From G965215055 sp965215055 (GTDB taxonomy: Bacteria > Pseudomonadota > Gammaproteobacteria > UBA4575), in contig OZ244046.1 of assembly GCA_965215055.1 (NCBI GenBank), forward strand, positions 248,001-312,000: DNA of 64,000 bases, read 5' to 3'. The translations under genes were made by a program, and so were the position numbers. This document shows, in pieces, positions 8,497-16,618 of the stretch; position 1 is the stretch's first letter; every line of letters starts with the position of its first letter. Below the pieces are notes generated by a model. It searched no databases. It was not told where the DNA came from and saw only the letters and a list, made by a program, of their open reading frames with translations.

Positions 8497-10752
8497 ATGA
8501 ATAAGCCTGTTTCAGTGATAGGAATAACAGTATTTTTTGCAGCAGTCATTGCCGGCTGTGGAGGTGGCGGAGGCGGTGGTGGAGGAAGCAGCATGATGCC
8601 CACCAGCCCCTGTACGGGCATTGAAATCTCCGATGGTTGCATCACGCAGGAGGAATTTGAAAGAAGGCGCGCCGCCATTGCCAGCAGGCACCTTGCAAAC
8701 ACCGAGTTTCAGGCACAATGGGGCCTGGAAAGTACCAATGTGCACGAAGCCCATGCAGCCCTCGAAGTCAAACACGGCAGCGGGGCAAAACCGGGTGCCG
8801 GAGTTACTGTCGGTGTTGTGGATGGTGGTTTTTTTGGTCTTAATAATCCTGAATTCACAGGCGCAGATATCACGGAAATACCAACAGGAGATGTTGTTGT
8901 CCCTATCAATAATCCTCTTGCGGATTTTCATGGCACTTGGGTTACCAGTGTTATTGCTGCGCAGCCCAATGGAAATGGCTTTATCGGTGTTGCTCCGGGT
9001 GCTGCCATCAAAATTTTCCCACTTGACTTGGAAAATAACAATCCTTTCTCCCTTGACGTTAACAGTTTCACCTCCAACCGAGACGAAAATAATGCAAGAT
9101 TCCTCAGGGACGTTGTTTTTGCCAATAACCTTGATATCCTAAGTATAAGTATTGGATTTCCTGATCTTCCGCAGAATTTCGTTGAAAATAGTACTGAGCA
9201 AAACCTTCGCAATCTCATGCCTCAAACAATTGCAGCACTGGCACAGGCCGGTGTCGAAGAAAAGACAATTCTCGTCCAAGCTGCCGGCAACGGCAACAGC
9301 TCTTACAACGCCAGTTCGCCTACTCTTTTTTCCGGGTTAGCCGCCAAAATCCCCGAACTGGCCGGACATTCCGTTGACGTTGTAGCCGTGGGGCAGGACG
9401 GCACGATCGCTGATTTCTCCAATCGCTGCGGGATTGCCAAAGATTTTTGTATTGCCGCCCCCGGTGAGGACGTTTCGCTTGCTGCGGGGAGCGGAATAAT
9501 TGAAAATCAAGGCACGTCCTTTGCCGCCCCCATGGTATCCGGCGGGCTGGCCTTGATGAAACACTTCTTCCGCGATCAACTGTCGAATACGGAACTGGTC
9601 ACGCGGCTCTTTGCAACCAGTAACAAGGCCGGCATATACAGCGACCAGGCCGTCTATGGTCAGGGCCTGATGGATCTCGGGGCCGCGGTCACACCCGTGG
9701 GCAATACCAGGGTTACGATGGGCAACCAGGTCGGTGGTGCCGGTCCCCTCATGCAGGCCACCCGCCTCAGGTTGGGTGGTGCGTTCGGCGATGGCCTGTC
9801 GCGTTCACTGGCCGGGCACGAAATCGCAGCGTTCGACACGCTGGGCAGCCCGTTCTGGTTCGATCTCTCCAGTCTTGCCGGAGGGTACGTCGCCAGCACT
9901 TCCTCTCCCATGCAGCGACTTAATGATCTCATGACCTACAACAGGGAAACGCGGCACCCGTGGGCGGGTCACAGTGCCCGGACGGCACTGGACTTGTATG
10001 GCAATCCCTTCCATCAACATTCATGGCAGTTGGGTTTTTACGAACGTCCGGTCGCAGCCGAAAGCAGTGTCTTCAACCTTGCCGAACATGCTGCGGCCTT
10101 TACCTACAAGGCACAAAACGGCCTTGAGACCACGCTGTTCACCACTGCTGGCCTGGCCGGCAACCATACACCGGAGACGGGCGCCATGCTGGCCTGGCGG
10201 CCATCGGAGGCCTTTGGCCTGCGCGCCGGCTGGCTTGGCGAACGCAAGGCCATGCTGGGCTCCAGGGCCGACGGGGCGTTCGGTGCGTTATCGGCCAACA
10301 GCTTTGTTACCGGCTTCGAGACGGGTACCGAGTTCAAGGGATGGCACCTGGCTGCCGATGCCGAGGTCGGTGTGGTCACGTCGGATACGCGCGGCGGCAT
10401 CCTGACCGGCCTGTCGGAAGTGTACACCAGCGCGTTTTCACTGCGTGCTCACCGTTCCCTGACCGCCCAGGACGAGATTACGTTCTCGGTTTCACAGCCG
10501 CCGCGGATCGAGCACGGTTCGGCAGGATTTACCGTACCGGTCGGGCGTACCAAGGCTGGCACGGTGCTGCATGAATCCATCTCGGCCAGCCTGGTGCCGT
10601 CAGGCAGGCAGATTGACGTATCGGCGCGTTGGCAGCGGGAAGATACATTGGGCGGCGAGTTTCGCACCGAGGTGACCGCCTCACGTCATCCTGGACATAT
10701 GGACGAAAACCCCGAGTTCAGCCTGTTGGCAGGCTGGAAAACGGCCTTCTGA
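8497..10752 (+). CDS. Lipoprotein subtilase with C-terminal beta-barrel-like domain (copy 1)
   Basis: 751 aa. Signal peptide with lipobox VIAGC (Cys21), then a nine-glycine run, a short linker, an S8 subtilisin domain and a beta-rich C-terminus ending in Phe, as in autotransporter barrels. Catalytic triad candidates are Asp109 (GVTVGVVDGG), His145 (FHGTWVTS) and Ser341 (QGTSFAAPMVSGG). The Asp is followed by Gly-Gly rather than the usual Ser/Thr-Gly. ATG 8497 is preferred over an upstream ATG at 8455 because it follows AAAGGGAG and starts the signal peptide. The I78-type inhibitor gene follows after 59 bp. Likely a surface or secreted protease; substrate unknown. The residue 1-105 region and the C-terminal 400 aa are nearly identical to copy 2. 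Confidence 0.85.
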   Translation: MNKPVSVIGITVFFAAVIAGCGGGGGGGGGSSMMPTSPCTGIEISDGCITQEEFERRRAAIASRHLANTEFQAQWGLESTNVHEAHAALEVKHGSGAKPGAGVTVGVVDGGFFGLNNPEFTGADITEIPTGDVVVPINNPLADFHGTWVTSVIAAQPNGNGFIGVAPGAAIKIFPLDLENNNPFSLDVNSFTSNRDENNARFLRDVVFANNLDILSISIGFPDLPQNFVENSTEQNLRNLMPQTIAALAQAGVEEKTILVQAAGNGNSSYNASSPTLFSGLAAKIPELAGHSVDVVAVGQDGTIADFSNRCGIAKDFCIAAPGEDVSLAAGSGIIENQGTSFAAPMVSGGLALMKHFFRDQLSNTELVTRLFATSNKAGIYSDQAVYGQGLMDLGAAVTPVGNTRVTMGNQVGGAGPLMQATRLRLGGAFGDGLSRSLAGHEIAAFDTLGSPFWFDLSSLAGGYVASTSSPMQRLNDLMTYNRETRHPWAGHSARTALDLYGNPFHQHSWQLGFYERPVAAESSVFNLAEHAAAFTYKAQNGLETTLFTTAGLAGNHTPETGAMLAWRPSEAFGLRAGWLGERKAMLGSRADGAFGALSANSFVTGFETGTEFKGWHLAADAEVGVVTSDTRGGILTGLSEVYTSAFSLRAHRSLTAQDEITFSVSQPPRIEHGSAGFTVPVGRTKAGTVLHESISASLVPSGRQIDVSARWQREDTLGGEFRTEVTASRHPGHMDENPEFSLLAGWKTAF

Positions 10753-10811
10753 AGCCGTAGTATCCTGCTTACAGTTTCGGACAGTTGCATAGGGCAGGCT
10801 GGTGATCAACA

Positions 10812-11111
10812 GTGAAAAAAACAAGGATTCACACGGGCACATGGGTACTGTCGGGAGTGCTGCTTTGTAGTTGTGCAGCGAGCACTCCCGAAAACCAGGT
10901 GGTCATCGACAAGCCGAAGACGAGTATATGCGCGGCGGTGCAATACCGGGAACTGGTCGGACAGCCGATCGACCAGGTACACACTGCCGACCTGCCCAAA
11001 CCGCTGCGCGTCTATTCCGTGCACAGCCTGATCACCAAGGATTATCGGCCGGAACGGATGAACGTCGTCGTGGGAGTTGACGGACACGTAATCAGCGTAG
11101 AATGCGGATAG
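10812..11111 (+). CDS. I78-family peptidase inhibitor lipoprotein (copy 1)
   Basis: 99 aa from a GTG start. Signal peptide ending at a probable lipid-attachment Cys (VLLCSCAAS), then a small domain with the I78 pattern: Cys, YRELVGQPI, LPKPLRVY, TKDYRPERMNVVVGVDG and a terminal VECG. I78 inhibitors (type member: a fungal elastase inhibitor) block serine proteases including subtilisins. Its place directly behind a subtilase gene, and the co-duplication of both, suggest it protects the cell from that protease; this pairing is inference. The two outer cysteines probably form the disulfide typical of the family. Confidence 0.75.
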   Translation: MKKTRIHTGTWVLSGVLLCSCAASTPENQVVIDKPKTSICAAVQYRELVGQPIDQVHTADLPKPLRVYSVHSLITKDYRPERMNVVVGVDGHVISVECG

Positions 11112-11279
11112 GCATATCTGCCGTCATCCCGCACAAGTCGAAGGAAAAGTCCCTTTAACCCGTTTTGGCTTCCTGCAAGGATTGACTGCTTCCTCGAGGG
11201 TTGCTGTTTGATATATCCGCCCAATCAGGTAGCATTTGAATAGGCTGATGGTTCAGAATTTGATAAAGGGAGTGCATCA

Positions 11280-13526
11280 ATGAACAGGTCTATTGTGGCA
11301 GTAGGAATAATGGCTCTTTTTGCAACAGTCATTACCGGCTGTGGGGGCGGCGGTGGGGGTGGAGGAAGCAGCATGATGTCCACTGGCCCCTGTACGGATA
11401 TCAAGATCTTCGATGGCTGCATCACGCAGGAGGAATTTGAAAGAAGGCGCGCCGCCATTGCCCGCAGGCACCTTGCAAACACCGAGTTTCAGGCGCAATG
11501 GGGCCTGGAAAGTACCAATGTGCACGAAGCCCGTGCAGCCCTCGAGGTCAAACACGGCAGCGGGGCAAAACCGGGTGCTGGAGTTACTGTCGGTGTCATG
11601 GATACCGGTGTTAATCGTAACCATTTTGAGCTTCGTGGCGCAAGTATCGAGACAATACCAACGGGACAAACATCAACGGACAAATCCCATGGTACTGCAG
11701 TTACCAGTGTGATTGTCGCGCAGTCCAATGGGAATGGCTTCGTCGGTGTTGCCCCGGGGGCCTCTATCAAGATGTTCGAGTTGAGACTGGGTAGTGGTAC
11801 ACCACTCTATGTGCCGACTTCACTTGCACAGCTTGCCAGCGTGGATGCAAGAGATGCAGGGCTTTATAACAATGCCTTGACCAATAACATCGATATACTG
11901 AATTTGAGCTTTGGATACAGGGGGATCATCGAAAATTATGGCGAGCAGGCCCTTCGCAATAACTTACCGCAAACGATTGCAGCACTGGCACAGGCCGGTG
12001 TCAAAGAAAAAACAATTCTCGTCTGGGCGGCTGGCAATGGTAATACTCTATCTTGCACATCCACCTCGCCCAACTGCAACGGCGGGGTTCTCGATGCCAG
12101 CTCGCCTAATCTCCTTCCCGGACTAGCTGCCAGGATTGGCGAGTTGGCCGGGCACTCCATTGCCGCTGTAGCCGTGGGGCAGGACGGTACGATCGCCGAT
12201 TTCTCCAACCGCTGCGGGATTACCAAAGATTTTTGTATTGCCGCCCCTGGTGCTAGTGTTGCGGTTGCTGGCGGAGTAGCTGATGGCACATCCTTTGCCA
12301 CCCCCATGGTATCCGGCGGGCTGGCCTTGATGAAGCACTTCTTCCGCGATCAACTGTCGAATACGGAACTGGTCACGCGGCTCTTTGCAACCAGTGACAA
12401 GACCGGCATATACAGCGACCAGGCCGTCTATGGTCAGGGCCTGATGGATCTCGGGGCCGCGGTCACACCCGTGGGCAATACCAGGGTTATGATGGGGAAC
12501 CAGGTCGGTAGTGCCGGTCCTCTCATGCAAGCCACCCGCCTCAGATTGGGTGGTGCGTTCGGTGACGGCCTGTCGCGTTCACTGGCCGGGCACGAAATCG
12601 CAGCGTTCGATACACTGGGCAGCCCGTTCTGGTTCGATCTCTCCAGTCTTGCCGGGGGATACGTTGCCCGCACTTCCTCTCCCATGCAGCGACTCAACGA
12701 TCTCATGACCTACAACAGGGAAACGCGGCACCCGTGGGCGGGTCACAGTGCCCGGACGGCACGGGACTTGTATGGCAATCCCTTCCATCAACATTCATGG
12801 CAGTTGGGTTTTTACGAACGTCCGGTCGCAGCCGAAAGCAGTGTCTTCAACCTTGCCGAACATGCCGCAGCCTTCACCTACAAGGCACAAAACGGCCTTG
12901 AGACCACGCTATTCACTACTGCTGGCCTGGCTGGCAACAATACCCCGGAGACGGGTGCCATGCTGGCTTGGCGGCCATCGGAGGCCTTTGGCCTGCGTGC
13001 CGGCTGGCTTGGTGAACGCAAGGCCATGCTGGGTTCCAGGGCCGATGGAGCCTTCGGTGCGTTGTCGGCCAACAGCTTTGTTACCGGCTTCGAGACGGGT
13101 ACCGAGTTCAAGGGATGGCACCTGGCTGCCGATGCCGAGGTGGGCGTGGTCACGTCGGATACACGCGGCGGCATCATGACCGGCCTGTCGGAAGTGTACA
13201 CCAGCGCGTTCTCACTGCGTGCCCACCGTTCCCTGACCGCCCAGGACGAGATTACGTTCTCGGTTTCACAGCCGCCGCGGATCGAGCACGGTTCGGCAGG
13301 ATTTACCGTACCGGTCGGGCGTACCAAGGCCGGCACGGTGCTACATGAATCCATCTCGGCCAGCCTGGTGCCGTCAGGCAGGCAGATTGACGTATCGGCG
13401 CGTTGGCAGCGGGAAGATACATTGGGTGGCGAGTTTCGCACCGAGGTGACCGCCTCACGTCATCCGGGGCATATGGACGAAAACCCCGAGTTCAGCCTGT
13501 TGGCAGGCTGGAAAACGGCCTTCTGA
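11280..13526 (+). CDS. Lipoprotein subtilase with C-terminal beta-barrel-like domain (copy 2)
   Basis: 748 aa, paralogue of the 8497 gene with the same layout: lipobox VITGC (Cys21), eight glycines, S8 domain, beta-rich C-terminus ending AGWKTAF. The triad is canonical: Asp108 in GVMDTGVN, His137 in KSHGTAVTS, Ser338 in DGTSFATPMVSGG. The catalytic core between about residues 110 and 265 is strongly diverged from copy 1, while the flanks are almost identical, a mosaic suggesting gene conversion or selection on the substrate-binding part. It carries an extra Cys-containing insertion (SCTSTSPNC) absent from copy 1. Its leader is short (AAAGGGAG before ATG 11280). Confidence 0.85.
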   Translation: MNRSIVAVGIMALFATVITGCGGGGGGGGSSMMSTGPCTDIKIFDGCITQEEFERRRAAIARRHLANTEFQAQWGLESTNVHEARAALEVKHGSGAKPGAGVTVGVMDTGVNRNHFELRGASIETIPTGQTSTDKSHGTAVTSVIVAQSNGNGFVGVAPGASIKMFELRLGSGTPLYVPTSLAQLASVDARDAGLYNNALTNNIDILNLSFGYRGIIENYGEQALRNNLPQTIAALAQAGVKEKTILVWAAGNGNTLSCTSTSPNCNGGVLDASSPNLLPGLAARIGELAGHSIAAVAVGQDGTIADFSNRCGITKDFCIAAPGASVAVAGGVADGTSFATPMVSGGLALMKHFFRDQLSNTELVTRLFATSDKTGIYSDQAVYGQGLMDLGAAVTPVGNTRVMMGNQVGSAGPLMQATRLRLGGAFGDGLSRSLAGHEIAAFDTLGSPFWFDLSSLAGGYVARTSSPMQRLNDLMTYNRETRHPWAGHSARTARDLYGNPFHQHSWQLGFYERPVAAESSVFNLAEHAAAFTYKAQNGLETTLFTTAGLAGNNTPETGAMLAWRPSEAFGLRAGWLGERKAMLGSRADGAFGALSANSFVTGFETGTEFKGWHLAADAEVGVVTSDTRGGIMTGLSEVYTSAFSLRAHRSLTAQDEITFSVSQPPRIEHGSAGFTVPVGRTKAGTVLHESISASLVPSGRQIDVSARWQREDTLGGEFRTEVTASRHPGHMDENPEFSLLAGWKTAF

Positions 13527-13541
13527 AACCGTGAAAAAATA

Positions 13542-13832
13542 ATGGTTCACAAGGGTACGTTGACCGCGCTATCGGGAGTGCTGCTTTGTAGTTGTGCAGC
13601 GAGCACTCCCGAAAATCGGGTGGTCGCCGAGAAGCCGAAGACAAGTATATGCGCGGCGGCGCAGTACCGGGAACTGGTCGGGCAGCCGATAGATGAAGTG
13701 CACACTGCCGACCTGCCCAAGCCGCTGCGCGTCTATTCCGTGCACAGCCTGATTACCATGGATTATCGGCTGGAACGGATGAACGTCGTCGTGGGAGTTG
13801 ACGGGCGCGTAATCAGCGTAGAATGCGGATAG
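13542..13832 (+). CDS. I78-family peptidase inhibitor lipoprotein (copy 2)
   Basis: 96 aa, very similar to the 10812 gene from LSGVLLCSCAAS to the terminal VECG. The 5' end has changed. The ancestral GTG AAA AAA start is still visible at 13530 but now runs into TAA, and the frame is rescued by ATG 13542, giving a different signal-peptide start (MVHKGTLTA). It begins only 15 bp after the copy-2 protease stop, so translation is probably coupled to it. Same I78 features as copy 1 (LVGQPIDEVH, MDYRLERMNVVVGVDG). Confidence 0.75.
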   Translation: MVHKGTLTALSGVLLCSCAASTPENRVVAEKPKTSICAAAQYRELVGQPIDEVHTADLPKPLRVYSVHSLITMDYRLERMNVVVGVDGRVISVECG

Positions 13833-14032
13833 GCATATCCGCCATTCCGCACAAGCCGGAGGAAAAGTCTCTTTAACCTGTTTTGGCTTCCTGCAGGGAT
13901 TGACCACTTCCCCGAGGGTTGCTGTTTGATATATCCGCCCAATCAGGTAGCATTCAGTCAAGAATAAAACTTTTACATGGCCTCTGTGCGTTACGGGCAG
14001 GAGGTTCTCATGTACGTGATAAAAGGAGTTGT

Positions 14033-14407
14033 ATGGCTGACTTCGAGAGGCCATTATCACCACATTTACAGGTTTATCGGTGGCCTCTGGCGATGGCGAT
14101 TTCTATTCTTCACCGTATCACGGGAGTCGTCCTTGCAGTCGGTGCAGTCCTGCTGGTAGCCGTGCTTGTTGCAGTTGCCGCAGGGCCACAGAGCTACGAG
14201 CTGATACGTGGCTATCTGGCCAGTGTTCTTGGCCAAGTATTCCTGTTTTTCTGGACAATCGCTCTTTTTTTACACCTGTTTAACGGTATACGTCACCTGG
14301 TCTGGGACGTCGGCTATGGCTTTGGAATAACCGCAACCAGGTACTCGGGGATTTTAGTGATTATCGCAACGGTTGTACTTGTTGCCGTGATTTGGTGGGT
14401 TGTCTGA
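14033..14407 (+). CDS. sdhC: Succinate dehydrogenase cytochrome b556 subunit
   Basis: 124 aa with three membrane helices. Family motifs are RPLSPHLQVYRW at the N-terminus, SILHRITGV at the start of helix 1, and the haem-ligand region HLFNGIRHLVWD. It anchors SdhAB to the inner membrane and binds haem b and ubiquinone. ATG 14033 follows AAGGAG with a short 4-base gap. A second strong AGGAGG lies before an ATG at 14010 in another frame, which might start a short overlapping leader peptide. First gene of sdhCDAB-sdhE-ygfX. Confidence 0.93.
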   Translation: MADFERPLSPHLQVYRWPLAMAISILHRITGVVLAVGAVLLVAVLVAVAAGPQSYELIRGYLASVLGQVFLFFWTIALFLHLFNGIRHLVWDVGYGFGITATRYSGILVIIATVVLVAVIWWVV

Positions 14408-14428
14408 TTAACGTGTAACGGTTAAAAG

Positions 14429-14806
14429 TTGACAGTGCTATCGCAAACACCACGGGCTGAAAAGCAAGGGTCAGAAGCTGCCAGGGGCGGTGCGTACCAC
14501 TGGTGGCTACAGAGACTTACGGCAGTTGCCCTGGTACCACTTACAACCTGGTTCGTATTCGCGATCGCCATGCTTGGAAATGCAAGTTATGCAACGGTAT
14601 CCGAGTGGCTGCAATCACCGGCTGTAACCGTGTTCCTGGTTTTGTTTATCATTGTGACGTTTTACCATACTCAACTCGGCTTGCGAGTCATTGTCGAAGA
14701 TTACGTTGGAGGCAGGCTGAAAGCCGTTTCGCTTGCCTTGATAAACCTCTTTTGCCTCTTGTTGGCCGTCACTGGAACTCTGGCTTTAGTGAAAATCTCT
14801 TTGTAG
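14429..14806 (+). CDS. sdhD: Succinate dehydrogenase hydrophobic membrane anchor subunit
   Basis: 125 aa from a TTG start (GTG 14435 is an alternative). Three predicted membrane helices follow the AYHWWLQRLTAVALVPL block. The haem-ligand and quinone region is FYHTQLGLRVIVEDYVGG (residues 84-101). With SdhC it forms the quinone-reducing membrane part of complex II. It is 21 bp after sdhC and 9 bp before sdhA. Confidence 0.9.
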   Translation: MTVLSQTPRAEKQGSEAARGGAYHWWLQRLTAVALVPLTTWFVFAIAMLGNASYATVSEWLQSPAVTVFLVLFIIVTFYHTQLGLRVIVEDYVGGRLKAVSLALINLFCLLLAVTGTLALVKISL

Positions 14807-14815
14807 ACGATTACC

Positions 14816-16606
14816 GTGACTAAGGCGTATAACCTGGTTGAACATACCTATGACGTAATCGTTGTAGGTGCCGGCGGAGCCGGCTTGCGGGCAACCCTGG
14901 GCATGGCGGTCAGCGGTCTTTCTACCGCCTGTATTACCAAGGTCTTTCCAACTCGCAGTCATACCGTCGCCGCACAGGGTGGCATGAGTGCGGCATTGGC
15001 AAACATGAGTGAAGATGATTGGCGCTGGCACATGTACGATACCGTTAAAGGCTCCGACTGGCTGGGTGACCAGGATGCCATCGAGTACATGTGCCGCAAG
15101 GCAATTCCCGCAGTGGTCGAGCTTGAACACTACGGCGTACCGTTCTCACGTACTGACGATGGGCGCATCTATCAGCGGCCTTTTGGCGGCATGACGACGC
15201 ACTTCGGTGAGGGTATTGCGCAACGGACCTGTGCAGCCGCCGACCGTACCGGACACGCCATTCTGCACACGCTCTACCAGCAGTCTTTGAAGCACAATGC
15301 CGAATTCTTCATTGAATATTTCGCCATTGACCTGCTGATGGATGATGACGGCACCTGCAGGGGTGTATTGGCATGGGACCTTGCCACGGGTGAGTTACAC
15401 GTCTTTTATGCTCATATAGTTCTGCTTGCAACGGGTGGATACGGTCGCACTTATCTTTCCTGTACCTCTGCACATACCTGTACGGGGGATGGTAATGCAA
15501 TGGTGCTGCGCGCCGGCCTGCCGCTACAGGATATGGAGTTTGTACAGTTTCATCCGACGGGAATTTACGGAGCAGGCTGCCTGATTACTGAAGGCGTGCG
15601 CGGAGAAGGTGGGTACCTGACAAACTCTGAAGGTGAACGCTTTATGGAGCGTTACGCACCCAATGCAAAAGACCTTGCGTCACGCGACGTCGTGAGTCGC
15701 TCCATGACAATTGAAATCAACGAGGGGCGCGGAGTCGGTGAGGAGAAGGATCATATATACCTGCATCTCGAACACCTGGGCGCGGATGTTATCCGTGAGA
15801 AGCTTCCAGGTATTGCGGAATCCGCCGAAATTTTTGCTGGAGTGGACGTTACCAGGGAGCCGATACCCGTGTTACCGACCGTACACTACAACATGGGGGG
15901 TATTCCAACAAACCATCACGGTGAGGTGGTGATGCTGAAGAATGGCGATCCTGATCACGTCATACCAGGGTTGATGGCAGTTGGTGAAGCCGCATGCGTG
16001 TCCGTTCACGGTGCCAACCGCCTGGGCTCCAATTCGTTGCTGGACTTGATCGTATTTGGAAGGGCCGCGGCACTGCGTGCCGCTGAACTCGTCACTCCAA
16101 ACCAGCCGCACAGCCAACTCAGAGGTAGTGCAGTAGACGAGGCCTTGAGTCGATTTGACAAGCTGCGATATGCAAGTGGCAGTATTCCCACTGCCGATTT
16201 ACGCCATAAAATGCAAAAGGTAATGCAGTCCCACGTCTCCGTATTCAGGACAGGTGAGCTGATTGAAAAAGGACTGGTCAAGCTCAGAGAGCTATTCCAT
16301 CAAATGGATGATCTCAGGGTGACCGACCGGTCCATGATCTGGAATACGGACCTGGTTGAAACCCTGGAGCTGACCAACTTGATTCCGCAGTCACTGGCTA
16401 CGGCCCAGTCGGCACTGAACAGGACGGAGAGCAGGGGCGCACAGGCGCGCGATGATTACCCTGATCGTGATGATGAAAACTGGATGAAACACACCCTGGT
16501 CTCGGTAGATGACCAGGGCAAGATAGGCATTGATTATCGCCCCGTGCACGTATATACAATGAGCAATGACGTTGAGGTAATACCACCCAAGGCCAGGGTG
16601 TATTAA
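14816..16606 (+). CDS. sdhA: Succinate dehydrogenase flavoprotein subunit
   Basis: 596 aa from GTG 14816. The FAD dinucleotide motif is VVGAGGAGLRATLG (residues 16-29). The covalent FAD histidine lies in TRSHTVAAQGG, and the substrate/active-site regions are HPTGIYGAGCLITEG and RGEGGYLTN, with HGANRLGSNSLLD near residue 400. It oxidises succinate to fumarate and passes electrons to SdhB. The flavinylation factor SdhE is encoded downstream in the same operon. Confidence 0.97.
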   Translation: MTKAYNLVEHTYDVIVVGAGGAGLRATLGMAVSGLSTACITKVFPTRSHTVAAQGGMSAALANMSEDDWRWHMYDTVKGSDWLGDQDAIEYMCRKAIPAVVELEHYGVPFSRTDDGRIYQRPFGGMTTHFGEGIAQRTCAAADRTGHAILHTLYQQSLKHNAEFFIEYFAIDLLMDDDGTCRGVLAWDLATGELHVFYAHIVLLATGGYGRTYLSCTSAHTCTGDGNAMVLRAGLPLQDMEFVQFHPTGIYGAGCLITEGVRGEGGYLTNSEGERFMERYAPNAKDLASRDVVSRSMTIEINEGRGVGEEKDHIYLHLEHLGADVIREKLPGIAESAEIFAGVDVTREPIPVLPTVHYNMGGIPTNHHGEVVMLKNGDPDHVIPGLMAVGEAACVSVHGANRLGSNSLLDLIVFGRAAALRAAELVTPNQPHSQLRGSAVDEALSRFDKLRYASGSIPTADLRHKMQKVMQSHVSVFRTGELIEKGLVKLRELFHQMDDLRVTDRSMIWNTDLVETLELTNLIPQSLATAQSALNRTESRGAQARDDYPDRDDENWMKHTLVSVDDQGKIGIDYRPVHVYTMSNDVEVIPPKARVY

Positions 16607-16618
16607 AAAGGATTATCC

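Larger units (their letters stand above)
8052..11235. repeat. Tandem duplication, unit 1 (protease + inhibitor)
   Basis: Unit 1 runs from within ygfZ through the first subtilase gene, its I78 inhibitor gene and about 125 bp of downstream sequence ending ...CAATCAGGTAGCATT. Unit 2 repeats the same order. The left boundary is set by TGAATAGGCTGATGGTTC, present at 8051-8068 and again at 11236-11253; the right boundary by the matching leader sequences at 11112-11235 and 13833-13954. Confidence 0.85.
11236..13954. repeat. Tandem duplication, unit 2 (protease + inhibitor)
   Basis: Second unit, beginning with the ygfZ-derived TGAATAGGCTGATGGTTC and ending at ...CAATCAGGTAGCATT just before the sdhC leader. 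Compared with unit 1 it lacks about 400 bp between the ygfZ remnant and the protease ribosome-binding site, and about 45 bp between protease and inhibitor genes. Confidence 0.85.

Noticed and set aside
8301..8504. Short plus-strand frame through the structured leader
   Set aside because: No family, no ribosome-binding site, overlaps the true protease start, and the region is full of inverted repeats.
12878..13441. 187-codon minus-strand frame inside subtilase copy 2
   Set aside because: Shadow of the barrel domain; appears in split form antisense to copy 1, low-complexity and without any motif.
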